DNA of 37,531 nt from Streptacidiphilus sp. ASG 303 (GCF_020991365.1 NZ_JAJLRA010000039.1:3298-40828), one strand, 5' to 3'; counted from the first letter of the stretch, positions 1 to 8,004 are shown. Notes: generated from the letters alone by a model not told the origin. A program made the numbers and translations.

Positions 1-23
1 TGCAGGCCGTCGGACGGCCTGCA
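1..23. terminator. Hairpin terminator at the window edge
   Basis: Perfect inverted repeat: TGCAGGCCGT, a 3-nt CGG loop, then ACGGCCTGCA. It lies about 70 nt past the stop of the minus-strand gene ending at 92, so it probably ends the DUF4193/hypothetical transcript. It has no U-tract, as is common in high-GC actinobacteria. It could also serve a plus-strand gene outside the window. Confidence 0.65.
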
Positions 24-91
24 CAGGGCCCGCGGGCACAGAGACGGGCAGGGGAGGCCCGGCGGCCCGGCTGCGGGGCGGTGTGCGGTCC

Positions 92-967
92 TCAGCGGTC
101 GCCGGGCAGGGCGCGGTCCCAGTAACCGGGGTCGGCGGGGGTGCGCCTGCGCAGGTCGTGGCGGACCTCGTCGGAGACCCTGCGGGTGTCGCGGCTGTTG
201 ATGGTGGCGCCGATGCCGGCGCCGATCAGCAGGGGCGTCAGCGACGGCACCCGGCGCAGGGTGTGCCGGGTGAGGCGGCGGCGCAGCTGCTGCTTGAGCT
301 CCCCGCTGAGCCGGAGCGCGGCCATGCCCACCGGCCGGGTGACGTCGATGCCGCGGCGGTTGGTCCAGGCGTTGACGTAAGCGCCCGCGCGGTCGGTGGC
401 GCCTCCGGGGGCGCGCATGCCGTAGGCCTCGTGGAGCTCGGCGATGAGCTTCACCTCGATCGCGGCCACGGCGAGGGTCTCGGCGGCGATCTCGAGGACC
501 ATCGTGGGGGGTGTGGGCAGCATGGCGGCGGCCCCGACGCCCGCACCGACGGCGGCGGAGGCGCGGACGGCGCCTGCGGTGAGGCGGTCGGCGAGCTCCT
601 CGGCGTCGCCGGCCTCGGGGTGCTGGGCGCGCAGGGTGGCCAAGTCGCGGACGGGGATGCGCGGCGCCGCGTCGAGGAGGCGGTCGCTCAGTCCCCTGGC
701 CCCGAGGGCCGCGCCGCGTGCGGCGGTGCGGCCGCCGCGGCCCAGTCCGCGGGCCAGCGCGCCTGCGAGCGAGGCCAGGCGCTGCCGGCCCCGCTCGCGA
801 CGGTGGGACGGCTCCGCCGCGGCGGTACCGTCCCAGTGCTCCATCTCCGCGGCGATCGATGCGATCTCTTCCGCCGCTTCTTCGGCCGCCCGGTCGGCGG
901 CCTCACCTGCCTCCGGTCCGGACTTCCGGAACCGGTGGGCGCTGCTGAGTCTCCGGATGCGTGCCAT
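92..967 (-). CDS. Conserved hypothetical actinobacterial protein
   Basis: A 291-residue protein of unknown function. The N-terminal ~60 residues are charged and Ala/Glu-rich (possible coiled coil). The centre has a hydrophobic Ala/Gly stretch (around GAGVGAAAMLPTPPTMVLEI) followed by a helical segment with VAAIEVKLIAELHEAYG. The C-terminal third is basic and contains a second short hydrophobic patch (LLIGAGIGATINSRDT). The pattern resembles EcsC-like or other membrane-associated proteins, but I cannot assign a family. The ATG start is supported by GGAGAG just upstream. It begins 21 nt after the DUF4193 stop, on the same strand, so the two genes are very likely co-transcribed. Codon use is normal for the window, which supports real coding. 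Confidence 0.8.
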   Translation of the reverse strand: MARIRRLSSAHRFRKSGPEAGEAADRAAEEAAEEIASIAAEMEHWDGTAAAEPSHRRERGRQRLASLAGALARGLGRGGRTAARGAALGARGLSDRLLDAAPRIPVRDLATLRAQHPEAGDAEELADRLTAGAVRASAAVGAGVGAAAMLPTPPTMVLEIAAETLAVAAIEVKLIAELHEAYGMRAPGGATDRAGAYVNAWTNRRGIDVTRPVGMAALRLSGELKQQLRRRLTRHTLRRVPSLTPLLIGAGIGATINSRDTRRVSDEVRHDLRRRTPADPGYWDRALPGDR

Positions 968-988
968 GGCTCTCCGGTTACCCGCCGA

Positions 989-1288
989 TCAGGCGGCGCA
1001 GTCCCGGCAGATGGGGTTGCCGTTCTTCTCCGATGCCAGCTGGCTGCGGTGGTGCACCAGGAAGCAGCTCATGCAGGTGAACTCGTCGGCCTGGCGCGGC
1101 AGCACCCGGACCGACAGCTCCTCGTTGGAGAGGTCGGCGCCGGGCAGTTCGAGGCCCTCCGCCTGCTCGAACTCGTCGACGTCGACAGAGCTCGACGTCT
1201 TCTCGTTCCTGCGGGCCTTCAGTTCCTCGATGCTGTCCTCGTTGAGGTCGTCATCGGTCTTGCGTGGGGTGTCGTAGTCCGTTGCCAT
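989..1288 (-). CDS. DUF4193 domain-containing protein
   Basis: A 99-residue acidic protein matching the actinobacterial DUF4193 family from its first residues (MATDYDTPRKTDDDLNEDS). It ends in a zinc-ribbon-like pair of CxxC motifs: CMSC around residue 74 and CRDC at the extreme C-terminus. I chose the ATG at 1288 rather than an in-frame ATG 51 nt upstream, because the family starts at MATDYDTP and GGAGGGGGAG precedes it. Function is unknown; the cysteine pairs suggest metal binding. It is the first gene of a two-gene minus-strand unit with the hypothetical gene ending at 92. In many actinobacteria the neighbours are DUF3093 and dut (from memory); neither is in this window. Confidence 0.92.
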   Translation of the reverse strand: MATDYDTPRKTDDDLNEDSIEELKARRNEKTSSSVDVDEFEQAEGLELPGADLSNEELSVRVLPRQADEFTCMSCFLVHHRSQLASEKNGNPICRDCAA

Positions 1289-1764
1289 ATCACTCTCCCC
1301 CTCCGGGTGTCTGCGGTATCTCCAGCGCACGTAACGCATGGGAGGCCGGACTTGTGCCCGACCCGAGGCGGAGATTTTGCCTTACTTCAAGGCCTGTTAC
1401 TCAATCGACACCCAATCGCACCCCCGAAGAGGTGACGGCGGCGGGCGCCGGTGGAGGGTCGCGGGGGGATGCGGGAGGGGCGCCCCGCCGGGCCCACTGT
1501 GCACTTACCGTGATCGAGGCAGAGGGAAACGTTCCATCGGAAACCGTCGCGAAGGCGGTGAATCCAGGGCTTCCGGCCCAGCACGGCCCACACGGGACCC
1601 GGGAGACGGCAGGGCACTCACGGTCACCTTCGGTGACGGTCGCCGACCGCCCCCGGGTGACCCTCCGCGCCCGCCCGGACGCCGGGGGCGACCGGGTGTG
1701 ACCTTGGTCACCTTGGCTCGGTGTCCGGACAAATCATGGAAAAAAACCCCGGGAGGAGAGGTCC
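1289..1764. other. 476-bp intergenic region, DUF4193 leader and desaturase 3' flank
   Basis: No convincing gene. Positions 1370-1430 are AT-rich for this genome and probably hold the DUF4193 promoter; on the minus strand a TTGAGT lies 19 nt before CAAAAT, a weak match. Positions 1623-1637 hold GTCACC-TTC-GGTGAC and 1698-1711 hold GTGACC-TT-GGTCAC: two inverted repeats using the same half-site. A 76-codon minus-strand ORF (1387-1617) has no family likeness and is treated as chance. Confidence 0.6.
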
Positions 1765-1770
1765 TCACCC
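1742..1770 (-). terminator. Weak terminator after the desaturase gene
   Basis: On the minus strand, just past the TGA, GAGGA and TCCTC can pair around a CCTC loop. This is followed by CCGGGG and a run of Ts. Such a T-tract is unusual in this GC-rich window and favours a real terminator, but the stem is short. Confidence 0.35.
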
Positions 1771-2736
1771 CTCGGCACGGGCGGCCCGGCGGGCCAGGAG
1801 TGCGGCGCGGCGCTCGTCGAACCGGGCCGCCTGGCCGTCCAGCCCGTCGAGGAAGGCCCCGAGCTCCTCCTGGGCCCGCAGCCCCTCCGGACCGAGGCCG
1901 CCGCGCTCCATGACCTTCAGGTGCCGCAGCACCGGCTGCAGCACGTCGTCGTGGTGGATGCGCAGGTTGTAGACGCCGCCGACGGCGATCCGGACGGCGG
2001 CACGCTCGAAGCCGGGCATGCCGTGGCCCGGCATGCGGAAGCCGGTCACGACGTCGGCGACGGCCCGCATCGCCTGGTCGGGGGCCAGCTCCAGGGCCGC
2101 GAGCAGCAGGTTCCGGTAGAAGACCATGTGGAGGTTCTCGTCGGTGGCGATCCGGGCCAGCAGACGCTCGCAGACGGGGTCGCCGGAGAAGGTCCCCGTG
2201 TTGCGGTGCGAGATGCGGGTGGCGAGCTCCTGGAAGGCCACGTACGCCACCGAGTGCAGCATGCTGTGCCGGTTGTCGGACTCGAACCCGGCGGACATGT
2301 GGTCCATGCGGGCCCGCTCCAGGGCCACCGGGTCGACGGCCCGGGTGGTGAGGAGGTAGTCGCGGATGGCGATGCCGTGCCGGCCCTCCTCCGCGGTCCA
2401 GCGGTGCACCCAGGTGCCCCAGGCGCCGTCGCGGCCGAACATGGTCGCGATCTCGTGGTGGTAGCTGGGGAGGTTGTCCTCGGTGAGCAGGTTGACCACC
2501 AGGGAGACGCGGCCCACGTCGGTCAGCCCGGACTGCTCGGGCGCCCACGCCTCACCGCCCAGGACGCCGTCGAAGTCGCGGCCCGCGCTCCACGGCACGT
2601 ACTCGTGGGGCATCCACTCCTTGGCCACCCTGAGGTGGCGGTCGAGCTCCTGCTCCACCACCTCCTCCAGGGCGTGCAGCAGCCGGACGTCGGTCCAGGC
2701 GGTCGAGTCGCTCTGCTGGCTGGGGGCGATGGTCAC
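1765..2736 (-). CDS. Acyl-ACP desaturase (soluble di-iron, type 2)
   Basis: A 323-residue soluble stearoyl-ACP-desaturase-type enzyme, which introduces a double bond into ACP- or CoA-bound acyl chains using O2 and reduced ferredoxin. Both halves of the di-iron site are visible: Glu86 with E117-x-x-H120 (in TAEEGRHG), and Glu170 with E200-x-x-H203 (in TDENLHM). Spacing of about 30 residues between the Glu and each ExxH matches the family. The start is the GTG at 2736 (VTIAPSQQ), with AGGAG 9-10 nt upstream; the longer frame upstream is unlike the family. It appears monocistronic, with an operator-like promoter region at 2766-2819. Its in vivo substrate and electron donor are not encoded nearby. 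Confidence in the family is high and in the exact substrate low. Confidence 0.92.
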   Translation of the reverse strand: MTIAPSQQSDSTAWTDVRLLHALEEVVEQELDRHLRVAKEWMPHEYVPWSAGRDFDGVLGGEAWAPEQSGLTDVGRVSLVVNLLTEDNLPSYHHEIATMFGRDGAWGTWVHRWTAEEGRHGIAIRDYLLTTRAVDPVALERARMDHMSAGFESDNRHSMLHSVAYVAFQELATRISHRNTGTFSGDPVCERLLARIATDENLHMVFYRNLLLAALELAPDQAMRAVADVVTGFRMPGHGMPGFERAAVRIAVGGVYNLRIHHDDVLQPVLRHLKVMERGGLGPEGLRAQEELGAFLDGLDGQAARFDERRAALLARRAARAEG

Positions 2737-2765
2737 GGCGGTGGGCTCCTGCGGCGGCTCGGCAC

Positions 2766-2819
2766 ACCTACGGATCCGTAGGTTACGCCACCGTAAGTTG
2801 AAGCGACCGGAAATGACAA
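2766..2819 (-). promoter_or_regulatory. Desaturase promoter with two operator-like palindromes
   Basis: Positions 2766-2783 read acctacggatccgtaggt, a perfect 18-bp palindrome. Directly next to it, 2783-2796 is TTACG-CCAC-CGTAA. On the minus strand a TTGTCA (-35-like, 2819-2814) is followed after 17 nt by TTACGG (2796-2791), so the second palindrome covers the likely -10 and the first lies just downstream of it. This placement suits repression. Palindromes of this shape are typical of TetR-family operators; the regulator itself is not in the window. The symmetry is observed; the promoter and repressor are inferred. Confidence 0.6.
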
Positions 2820-2935
2820 GCGGTGTGCCAGGGGCAGCGGGGCGGCGGTCCCGGCGGGCGGCGGAGCAGGCCGGCCCGCGGGGACGGGCGCACGGGGGGA
2901 CGGGGCTCGCGGGGGCGTGCTGCAGGCGCACGGGA

Positions 2936-2967
2936 GCGCCCCCGGAGCGCGGTGGCTCCGAGGGCGC
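2936..2967 (-). terminator. Terminator of the cutRS operon
   Basis: Inverted repeat GCGCCCCCGGAGC / GCTCCGAGGGCGC with one mismatch and a 6-nt loop, 43 nt beyond the cutS stop on the minus strand. It has no U-tract. Confidence 0.7.
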
Positions 2968-3009
2968 GGGAGGGTGCGGAAGGAGGTGCGGGCGGGCGCC
3001 CGGGCGCCG

Positions 3010-4380
3010 TCAGGCGCCGGGGATGTACACCCGCACGTCCAGGCCGCCTCCGGGGCGCGGAACGGCCTCGATGGAGCCGCCGTGCGCCCGGACGACCGAG
3101 CGGACGATGGAGAGGCCGAGGCCCACGCCCTTGTCGCTGCGGGTCCGCTCGGCGCTCTTCACCCGGCGGAACGGCTCGAAGATGTGCTCCATCTCGTACC
3201 CGGGGATGACCGGGCCGGTGTTGGACACCACGAGTTCGCCGCCGCCGGGCACCGCCGCCGTGGAGACCTGCACCCAGCCGTCGGGGGTGTTGTAGCGCAC
3301 GGCGTTCTGCACCAGGTTGAGGGCGATGCGCTCCAGGAGCACGCCGTTGCCGGAGACGGTGGCCGGGGCGAGCGAGGTCCGCAGCGCGACCCGGCGGGAC
3401 TCCGCCTCCGCCCGGGTCTGCTCCAGCGCCTGGGAGGCCACCTCGGCGAACTCCACCGGCCGCCGGTCGGTGATCTCGTTGTCGCTGCGGGCGAGCAGCA
3501 GCAGGCCCTCGACGAGCTGCTCGCTGCGCTCGTTGGTGGCCAGCAGCGTCCTGCCGAGCTGCTGGAGCTCGGGCGACGCCTCCGGGTCGGAGAGCTGGAC
3601 CTCCAGCAGCGTCCGGTTGATCGCCAGCGGGGTGCGCAGCTCGTGGGAGGCGTTGGCGACGAACTTGCGCTGCGAGTCGAAGGAGCGGTCGAGCCGGTCC
3701 AGCATCTCGTCGAAGGTGTCGGCCAGCTCCTTGAGCTCGTCGTCGGGGCCGTCCAGCTCGATCCTGCGGTGCAGGTCGGAGCCGGCGACCTCGCGGGCGG
3801 TGCGGGTGATCCTGCCGAGGGGGCTGAGGACCCGGCCGGCGACGGCGTAGCCCAGGGCGAAGGCGGCCACCGCGAGGCCCACCAGGACGGTGATGGACCT
3901 GCGCAGCAGGGCGTCCAGCGCGGCGTGCTGGGCCTGGGCCTGCCAGAGCTCGATCTGCTCCTGGAACTGCTGGGGGGTCCAGACCTGGTTGGTGCGCGGG
4001 TCGATCACGCGGGTGTTCTCGGGGATGGTCGTCATGGGGAGCTGCGCGCCGACCTGGAGGGCCTGCCGGGCCAGCATGTAGATCACCAGGACCAGCAGCA
4101 CCCCGGCCATCAGGAACATCCCGCCGTACAGCAGGGTGAGCCGGATCCGGATGGTGGGCCGGAAGGGCAGCCAGCCGAGGCCGGAGCCCGGGGTGTGCCG
4201 CCCGGGGCCCGGCGCCGCGGACGCGGCCGTGCGCGGCGGGTGGTCGGGGCGCGGGGGCGCCGCCGGGACGGCGCGGGCGGGGCCCGCGGCGGGGCCGGAC
4301 GCCGCGGTGGAACCGGAGGCGGTCCCGCCGTCCGCGGCGCGGGCGGGGTCCGAGGGGGCGGCGGGGTGCCGGGTGGACAT
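3010..4380 (-). CDS. cutS: CutS-like sensor histidine kinase
   Basis: A 456-residue membrane histidine kinase paired with CutR. Layout: Pro/Ala-rich cytoplasmic tail (1-78), first membrane segment (81-103), short extracellular sensor (about 104-160), second membrane segment (162-182), HAMP (to ~234), HisKA with H-box FVANASHELRTP (His246), and HATPase_c with N-box NLVQNAVRYN (355-364) and G2 box KGVGLGLSI (417-425). ATG start with GGAGG 10 nt upstream. It lies 16 nt after cutR, in one operon. CutRS is a conserved Streptomyces system that recent work, as I recall it, ties to secretion or extracytoplasmic redox stress through sensor cysteines. This protein contains no cysteine at all. The N-terminal tail is unusually long and may be partly non-conserved. 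Confidence 0.9.
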   Translation of the reverse strand: MSTRHPAAPSDPARAADGGTASGSTAASGPAAGPARAVPAAPPRPDHPPRTAASAAPGPGRHTPGSGLGWLPFRPTIRIRLTLLYGGMFLMAGVLLVLVIYMLARQALQVGAQLPMTTIPENTRVIDPRTNQVWTPQQFQEQIELWQAQAQHAALDALLRRSITVLVGLAVAAFALGYAVAGRVLSPLGRITRTAREVAGSDLHRRIELDGPDDELKELADTFDEMLDRLDRSFDSQRKFVANASHELRTPLAINRTLLEVQLSDPEASPELQQLGRTLLATNERSEQLVEGLLLLARSDNEITDRRPVEFAEVASQALEQTRAEAESRRVALRTSLAPATVSGNGVLLERIALNLVQNAVRYNTPDGWVQVSTAAVPGGGELVVSNTGPVIPGYEMEHIFEPFRRVKSAERTRSDKGVGLGLSIVRSVVRAHGGSIEAVPRPGGGLDVRVYIPGA

Positions 4381-4396
4381 GGTCGGCGTGCCTCCG

Positions 4397-5050
4397 TCAG
4401 ATCCGGTAGCCGGAGCCGGGCACCGTGACGATCACAGCGGGCTCCCCGAGTTTGCGGCGCAGGGTCATCACGGTGACCCGGACCACGTTGGTGAACGGGT
4501 CGGTGTTCTCGTCCCAGGCCTTCTCCAGCAGCTGCTCGGCCGAGACGACGGCGCCGTTGGCGCGCAGCAGGACCTCCAGCACGGCGAACTCCTTGGGGGC
4601 GAGCTGCACCGGCCGGCCGTCGCGGGTCACCTCGCGGCGGCCCGGGTCGAGGGAGATCCCGGCCCGCTCCAGGACGGGCGGCAGGGCGGTGGTGGTGCGC
4701 CGTCCGAGGGCGCGCACCCGGGCCACGAGTTCGCTGAAGGCGAACGGCTTAGGGAGGTAGTCGTCCGCTCCCAGTTCGAGGCCCTGCACCCGGTCGCTGA
4801 CGTCGCCGGCGGCGGTCAGCATGATCACCCGGGTCGGCAGGCCGGAGTCGACCACGGCGCGGCAGACGTCGTCGCCGTGGACCAGCGGCAGGTCGCGGTC
4901 GAGGACGACGACGTCGTAGTCGTTGACCCCGATCCGCTCCAAGGCGGCCTCCCCGTCGTACACCACGTCCACCGCCATCGCCTCGCGGCGCAGGCCGGTG
5001 GCGACGGCTTCGGCGAGCAGCTGCTCGTCCTCGACGACGAGTACCCGCAA
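4397..5050 (-). CDS. cutR: CutR response regulator (OmpR family)
   Basis: A 217-residue OmpR/PhoB-type regulator, almost identical to CutR as I remember it. Receiver with acidic pocket VEDE (7-10), phospho-acceptor Asp51 (VVVLDRDLP), Thr79 and Lys101 (YLPKPF). The C-terminal winged helix begins near residue 125 and ends in VIVTVPGSGYRI. I chose the TTG at 5050 because the receiver fold begins at LRVLVVEDE and a GGGGAG ribosome site lies just upstream. The open frame continues far upstream without any family likeness. It is the first gene of the cutR-cutS operon. A direct repeat of TAA-containing boxes with an 11-nt period (5159-5175) lies about 110 nt upstream and may be an autoregulatory site. 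Confidence 0.94.
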   Translation of the reverse strand: MRVLVVEDEQLLAEAVATGLRREAMAVDVVYDGEAALERIGVNDYDVVVLDRDLPLVHGDDVCRAVVDSGLPTRVIMLTAAGDVSDRVQGLELGADDYLPKPFAFSELVARVRALGRRTTTALPPVLERAGISLDPGRREVTRDGRPVQLAPKEFAVLEVLLRANGAVVSAEQLLEKAWDENTDPFTNVVRVTVMTLRRKLGEPAVIVTVPGSGYRI

Positions 5051-5500
5051 GGCGGTCTCCCCTTCCCCGGGGGCACCCGGTCGCCCGGGCCCGCCCGGCT
5101 GCTCCGGGCCGGGGCGCGGACGGCCCCGACGGTGCTCCCATCCTGCCTCGCCCGGGTGTAAAGCAGTGGTAAGCGGGCAGGCCGTCGGTGCAGCGACCCC
5201 GACGGAGGCGGTCGGCCCGGCCGGAGCGGCAGGGTCATCCGGCATTTGCCCGGAGGCCGAGGTTTCCGGCGACGCCGCGATGGGGAGGACGACTGCAACC
5301 CGCGATCGCGCCGCCCGGCGGCGGATCGCACCCACCCGCCGTGCGGCCACCGCCGCACCGGGTCGGGAAGCCGATCGTCCGCGGTCGCTGCCCCCCGGGC
5401 CGCGACCGCACCGGGAGCCGCTGTCCGGCGGATCCACTCCCCGGTCCCATGCCGTATCCCGAAGCCCGGGGTCGCCCGACATCCCATAGGGGGTCTGCCG
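5051..5500. other. 450-bp divergent intergenic region, cutR / small ORF
   Basis: Carries the promoters for cutR (minus) and the small plus-strand gene. Notable elements are the TAA direct repeat at 5159-5175 and a 10-bp palindrome CGCGATCGCG at 5302-5311. All six frames are open over long stretches, as expected at this GC content, but none shows a recognisable protein. Confidence 0.55.
5159..5175. promoter_or_regulatory. Candidate OmpR-family direct-repeat box upstream of cutR
   Basis: TAAAGCAGTGG followed by TAAGCG: two TAA-x-GC boxes with an 11-bp period, the spacing used by OmpR/PhoB-type dimers. About 110 nt upstream of the cutR start. That CutR itself binds here is an inference. Confidence 0.35.
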
Positions 5501-5686
5501 ATGGACGCCTTCACCGCCGGCATCCTGCAGCGCATACGGAAGACCGAGCAGGACCTGAACCGCGCCCTGGAGTCCGGGGACGAGTTCCTGGCCGAGGTCG
5601 AGCAGTCCGAGCTCGACGACCTGCGCCGCCTGGCCGCCGAGCACGGCGTCAGCGTCGCGGAGGAGGCCCTGCCCAGGATCGCCTGA
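5501..5686 (+). CDS. Small conserved hypothetical protein
   Basis: A 61-residue acidic, strongly helical protein: MDAFTAGILQRIRKTEQDLN at the start, then a Glu/Leu-rich second helix and a short tail. ATG start with AGGGGG 7-10 nt upstream. It looks like one of the short coiled-coil-like proteins conserved in Streptomyces beside cutRS. No enzymatic motif, signal peptide or membrane segment. It is monocistronic, transcribed away from cutR and followed by a strong terminator. Function unknown. Confidence 0.75.
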   Translation: MDAFTAGILQRIRKTEQDLNRALESGDEFLAEVEQSELDDLRRLAAEHGVSVAEEALPRIA

Positions 5687-5720
5687 GCAGCGGCCGGCCG
5701 CCGCGGCGCGCAAGACCGTA

Positions 5721-5756
5721 CGGGAGCCCCGGACACGTCGGCGTCCGGGGCTCCCG
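5721..5756. terminator. Strong bidirectional terminator
   Basis: Perfect 14-bp inverted repeat CGGGAGCCCCGGAC / GTCCGGGGCTCCCG with an 8-nt loop, between the small plus-strand gene and the convergent phosphatase gene. It is followed at 5790-5814 by a 13-bp direct repeat (CCCGGACGGGCGC and near copy). Confidence 0.8.
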
Positions 5757-5854
5757 CCGTGTGCCGCCGGGGGTCCCGCGGGCGGACGTCCCGGACGGGC
5801 GCCCCGGACGGGCGTCACCGGCGGGTGCCGCGGACGCCGTCCGGGAACGGCGTC

Positions 5855-6670
5855 TCAGTCGTGCCAGGCGCCGAGCTCCTCCAGGAGCTCCTGCAGGGGT
5901 TCCAGCAGTCCGGGCACCGCGGCGACGGCGAGGTCGCCGGACGGCTCCCGGCCCGGGCGGCCGCCCGCCTGCGCGCCCGCCTCGCGGGCGATCAGGACGC
6001 CCGCGGCCATGTCCCAGGGACGCAGACCGCGCTCGTAGAAGGCGTCCAGCCGGCCGCAGGCGAGGTCGCAGAGGTCGACGGCGGCCGCGCCCGCGCGGCG
6101 GATGTCGCGGACCTGCGGCATCAGGCCGGCCAGGACCCGGGCCTGGTGGGTGCGGACCTCCCGGACGTAGTTGAAACCGGTGCCCACCAGGGCCTGGCCC
6201 GGCGCCGGGGCGGGACGGCAGGTGATGCGCCGCCCGTTGAGGTACGCGCCCCCGCCCGCGACGGCGTGGAAGACCTCGTCGCGCGCCGGTACCGCCACCA
6301 CGCCGACCACGGCCCGGCCCTCCAGCTCGGCCGCGATGCTGACCCCCCAGGACGGCAGTCCGTAGAGGTAGTTGACGGTGCCGTCCAGCGGGTCCACCAC
6401 CCAGCGCACACCGCTGCTGCCGGGGCTGCTGGCGCCCTCCTCGCCGAGGAGGCCGTCGTCCGGCCGGCGGGCGGTGACCAGCTCGACGACGAGCTTCTCC
6501 GAGGCGGTGTCCATCTCGGTGACCACGTCGACGGGGCTGCTCTTGGTGGCCGCGACGCCGAGGTCCTCCGGTCGGCCGTCGCGGAGCAGCGCGCCGGCCT
6601 GCCGGGCAGCCTCCAGGGCGGTCTCCAGCAGTTCGGCGGTGAGCCGGGCGTCGGGCTCGGGCTCGGTCAT
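5855..6670 (-). CDS. Inositol monophosphatase family protein
   Basis: A 271-residue lithium-sensitive-phosphatase-fold enzyme (FIG superfamily) that hydrolyses small phosphate monoesters such as inositol-1-phosphate, with Mg2+. Signature motifs in order: GEEG (metal site), WVVDPLDGTVNY (the DPxDGT motif) and WDMAAG near residue 225. ATG start at 6670 with a perfect AGGAGG. Possible substrates include inositol phosphate, histidinol phosphate and PAP; the sequence does not decide. Ferrochelatase lies upstream on the same strand, but two strong hairpins between them argue for separate transcripts. Confidence 0.92.
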   Translation of the reverse strand: MTEPEPDARLTAELLETALEAARQAGALLRDGRPEDLGVAATKSSPVDVVTEMDTASEKLVVELVTARRPDDGLLGEEGASSPGSSGVRWVVDPLDGTVNYLYGLPSWGVSIAAELEGRAVVGVVAVPARDEVFHAVAGGGAYLNGRRITCRPAPAPGQALVGTGFNYVREVRTHQARVLAGLMPQVRDIRRAGAAAVDLCDLACGRLDAFYERGLRPWDMAAGVLIAREAGAQAGGRPGREPSGDLAVAAVPGLLEPLQELLEELGAWHD

Positions 6671-6726
6671 GGCGGTTCCTCCTGGGGTTCGGGGGCCGGG
6701 GCGGCCGCGGCCGCCCGGGGGCAGGT

Positions 6727-6806
6727 CCCGGCCCGGCCCCGGCCCGCCGGACCGGGCCGGGGTCGTCCGGGCGCCCTCCCCGGAGGCCGGGCGCGGGCCT
6801 CCGGGG
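6727..6806 (-). terminator. Double hairpin after ferrochelatase
   Basis: Two stems: CCCCGGAGGCC / GGCCTCCGGGG (6778-6806, 11 bp, 7-nt loop) and CCCGGCCCGG / CCGGGCCGGG (6727-6761). They lie 29-108 nt past the ferrochelatase stop and before the phosphatase ribosome site, so they probably end the ferrochelatase message. Confidence 0.7.
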
Positions 6807-6834
6807 CGTCCGGGCGGGGGTGTCCAGGCGGGGT

Positions 6835-8004
6835 TCAGGCCTGGGCGGCGGCGGGGCGGGGTCCGCGCGGGTTGGGGCAGCAGTCGACCGGGCACACGTC
6901 GTGGCTGGGGCCCAGCGCGCCGAAGGCGCAGCGCGGCGGCCGGGTGCCCCGCTCGGTGGCCGCGCGCTCCAGCACCAGTTCGCGGACGGCGGCGACGAAG
7001 CGGGCGTCGCACCCCACGGTGGCGGCGCGGGCCACGGGCAGGCCGAGCTCCGCGGCCTTGGCGCGGGCCTCGGTGTCGAGGTCGTACTTGACCTCCATGT
7101 GGTCGGAGACGAAGCCGATCGGCACCATCACCGCCGCCTCGGCGCCCTTCGCGTGCAGGGCCTCCAGGTGGTCGCAGACGTCCGGCTCCAGCCACGGGAT
7201 GTGGGGGGCGCCGCTGCGGCTCTGGTAGACGAGCTCCCAGTGGCGGCCGATGATCCCGGTGGCCTCGGCGACCGCGCCGGCCACCAGCCGGGCCACGTCG
7301 AGGTGCTGGGCGACGTACGCGCCGCCGGGGGTGCCCCGGGCCGGGTCGTCCGGGGCGCCGGAGGTCTCGGCCATGGCGGTGGGCACGGAGTGGGTGGTGA
7401 AGACGAGGTGGGCGGTGTCGCGCACCTCGTCGGGCAGCTCCGCGAGGGCGGCCAGGGTGTTCTCCACCATCGGGCCGACGAAGCCCGGGTGGTTGTAGAA
7501 GTGGCGCAGCTTGTCGACGCGCAGCTCGGGCGCGCCCTCGGCGCGGAGCTGCTCCAGGGCGTCGGCGAGGTTCTCCCGGTACTGGCGGCAGCCGGAGTAG
7601 CCGGCGTAGGCGCTGGTGGCGAGGGTGAGGATGCGGCGGTGGCCGGCCTCGGCCATCTCGCGGAGGGCGTCGACGAGGTAGGGGTCCCAGTTGCGGTTGC
7701 CCCAGTACACGGGCAGGTCGAGGCCGTGTGCGGCGAAGTCCTTGCGCAGGGCGGCCAGGAATTCGCGGTTCTGCTCGTTGATGGGGCTGACACCGCCGAA
7801 GAGGAAGTAGTGCTGCCCCACCTCGGCCAGCCGCTCCTTGGGGATGCCGCGGCCGCGGGTGACGTTCTCCAGGAACGGCACCACGTCGTCCGGGCCCTCG
7901 GGCCCGCCGAAGGAGAGCAGGAGCAGGGCGTCGTACGGCGCGGCGTCGGGAGCGGTCTGCAGGGGCTCGGCGTCTGCGGCGCCGGGAGTGCGCGAGTCGG
8001 ACAT
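6835..8004 (-). CDS. hemH: Coproporphyrin III ferrochelatase
   Basis: A 389-residue ferrochelatase inserting Fe2+ into coproporphyrin III (CpfC of the Gram-positive haem route). Family landmarks: [14 protein letters not shown] at the start, [35 protein letters not shown], the catalytic FTTHSVP histidine and the [14 protein letters not shown] segment. The C-terminus carries cysteines (RCAFG, then CPVDCCPN) which, with the SGC cysteine, fit the [2Fe-2S] cluster of actinobacterial ferrochelatases. The start is the ATG at 8004, with AGGA upstream and the family N-terminus following it. It is divergent from the MFS gene across 169 bp. Confidence 0.95.
   Translation of the reverse strand: MSDSRTPGAADAEPLQTAPDAAPYDALLLLSFGGPEGPDDVVPFLENVTRGRGIPKERLAEVGQHYFLFGGVSPINEQNREFLAALRKDFAAHGLDLPVYWGNRNWDPYLVDALREMAEAGHRRILTLATSAYAGYSGCRQYRENLADALEQLRAEGAPELRVDKLRHFYNHPGFVGPMVENTLAALAELPDEVRDTAHLVFTTHSVPTAMAETSGAPDDPARGTPGGAYVAQHLDVARLVAGAVAEATGIIGRHWELVYQSRSGAPHIPWLEPDVCDHLEALHAKGAEAAVMVPIGFVSDHMEVKYDLDTEARAKAAELGLPVARAATVGCDARFVAAVRELVLERAATERGTRPPRCAFGALGPSHDVCPVDCCPNPRGPRPAAAQA

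Noticed and set aside
1387-1617. 76-codon minus-strand ORF between DUF4193 and the desaturase
   Set aside because: Composition is irregular, no ribosome site was seen and it resembles no protein; not DUF3093 or dUTPase.
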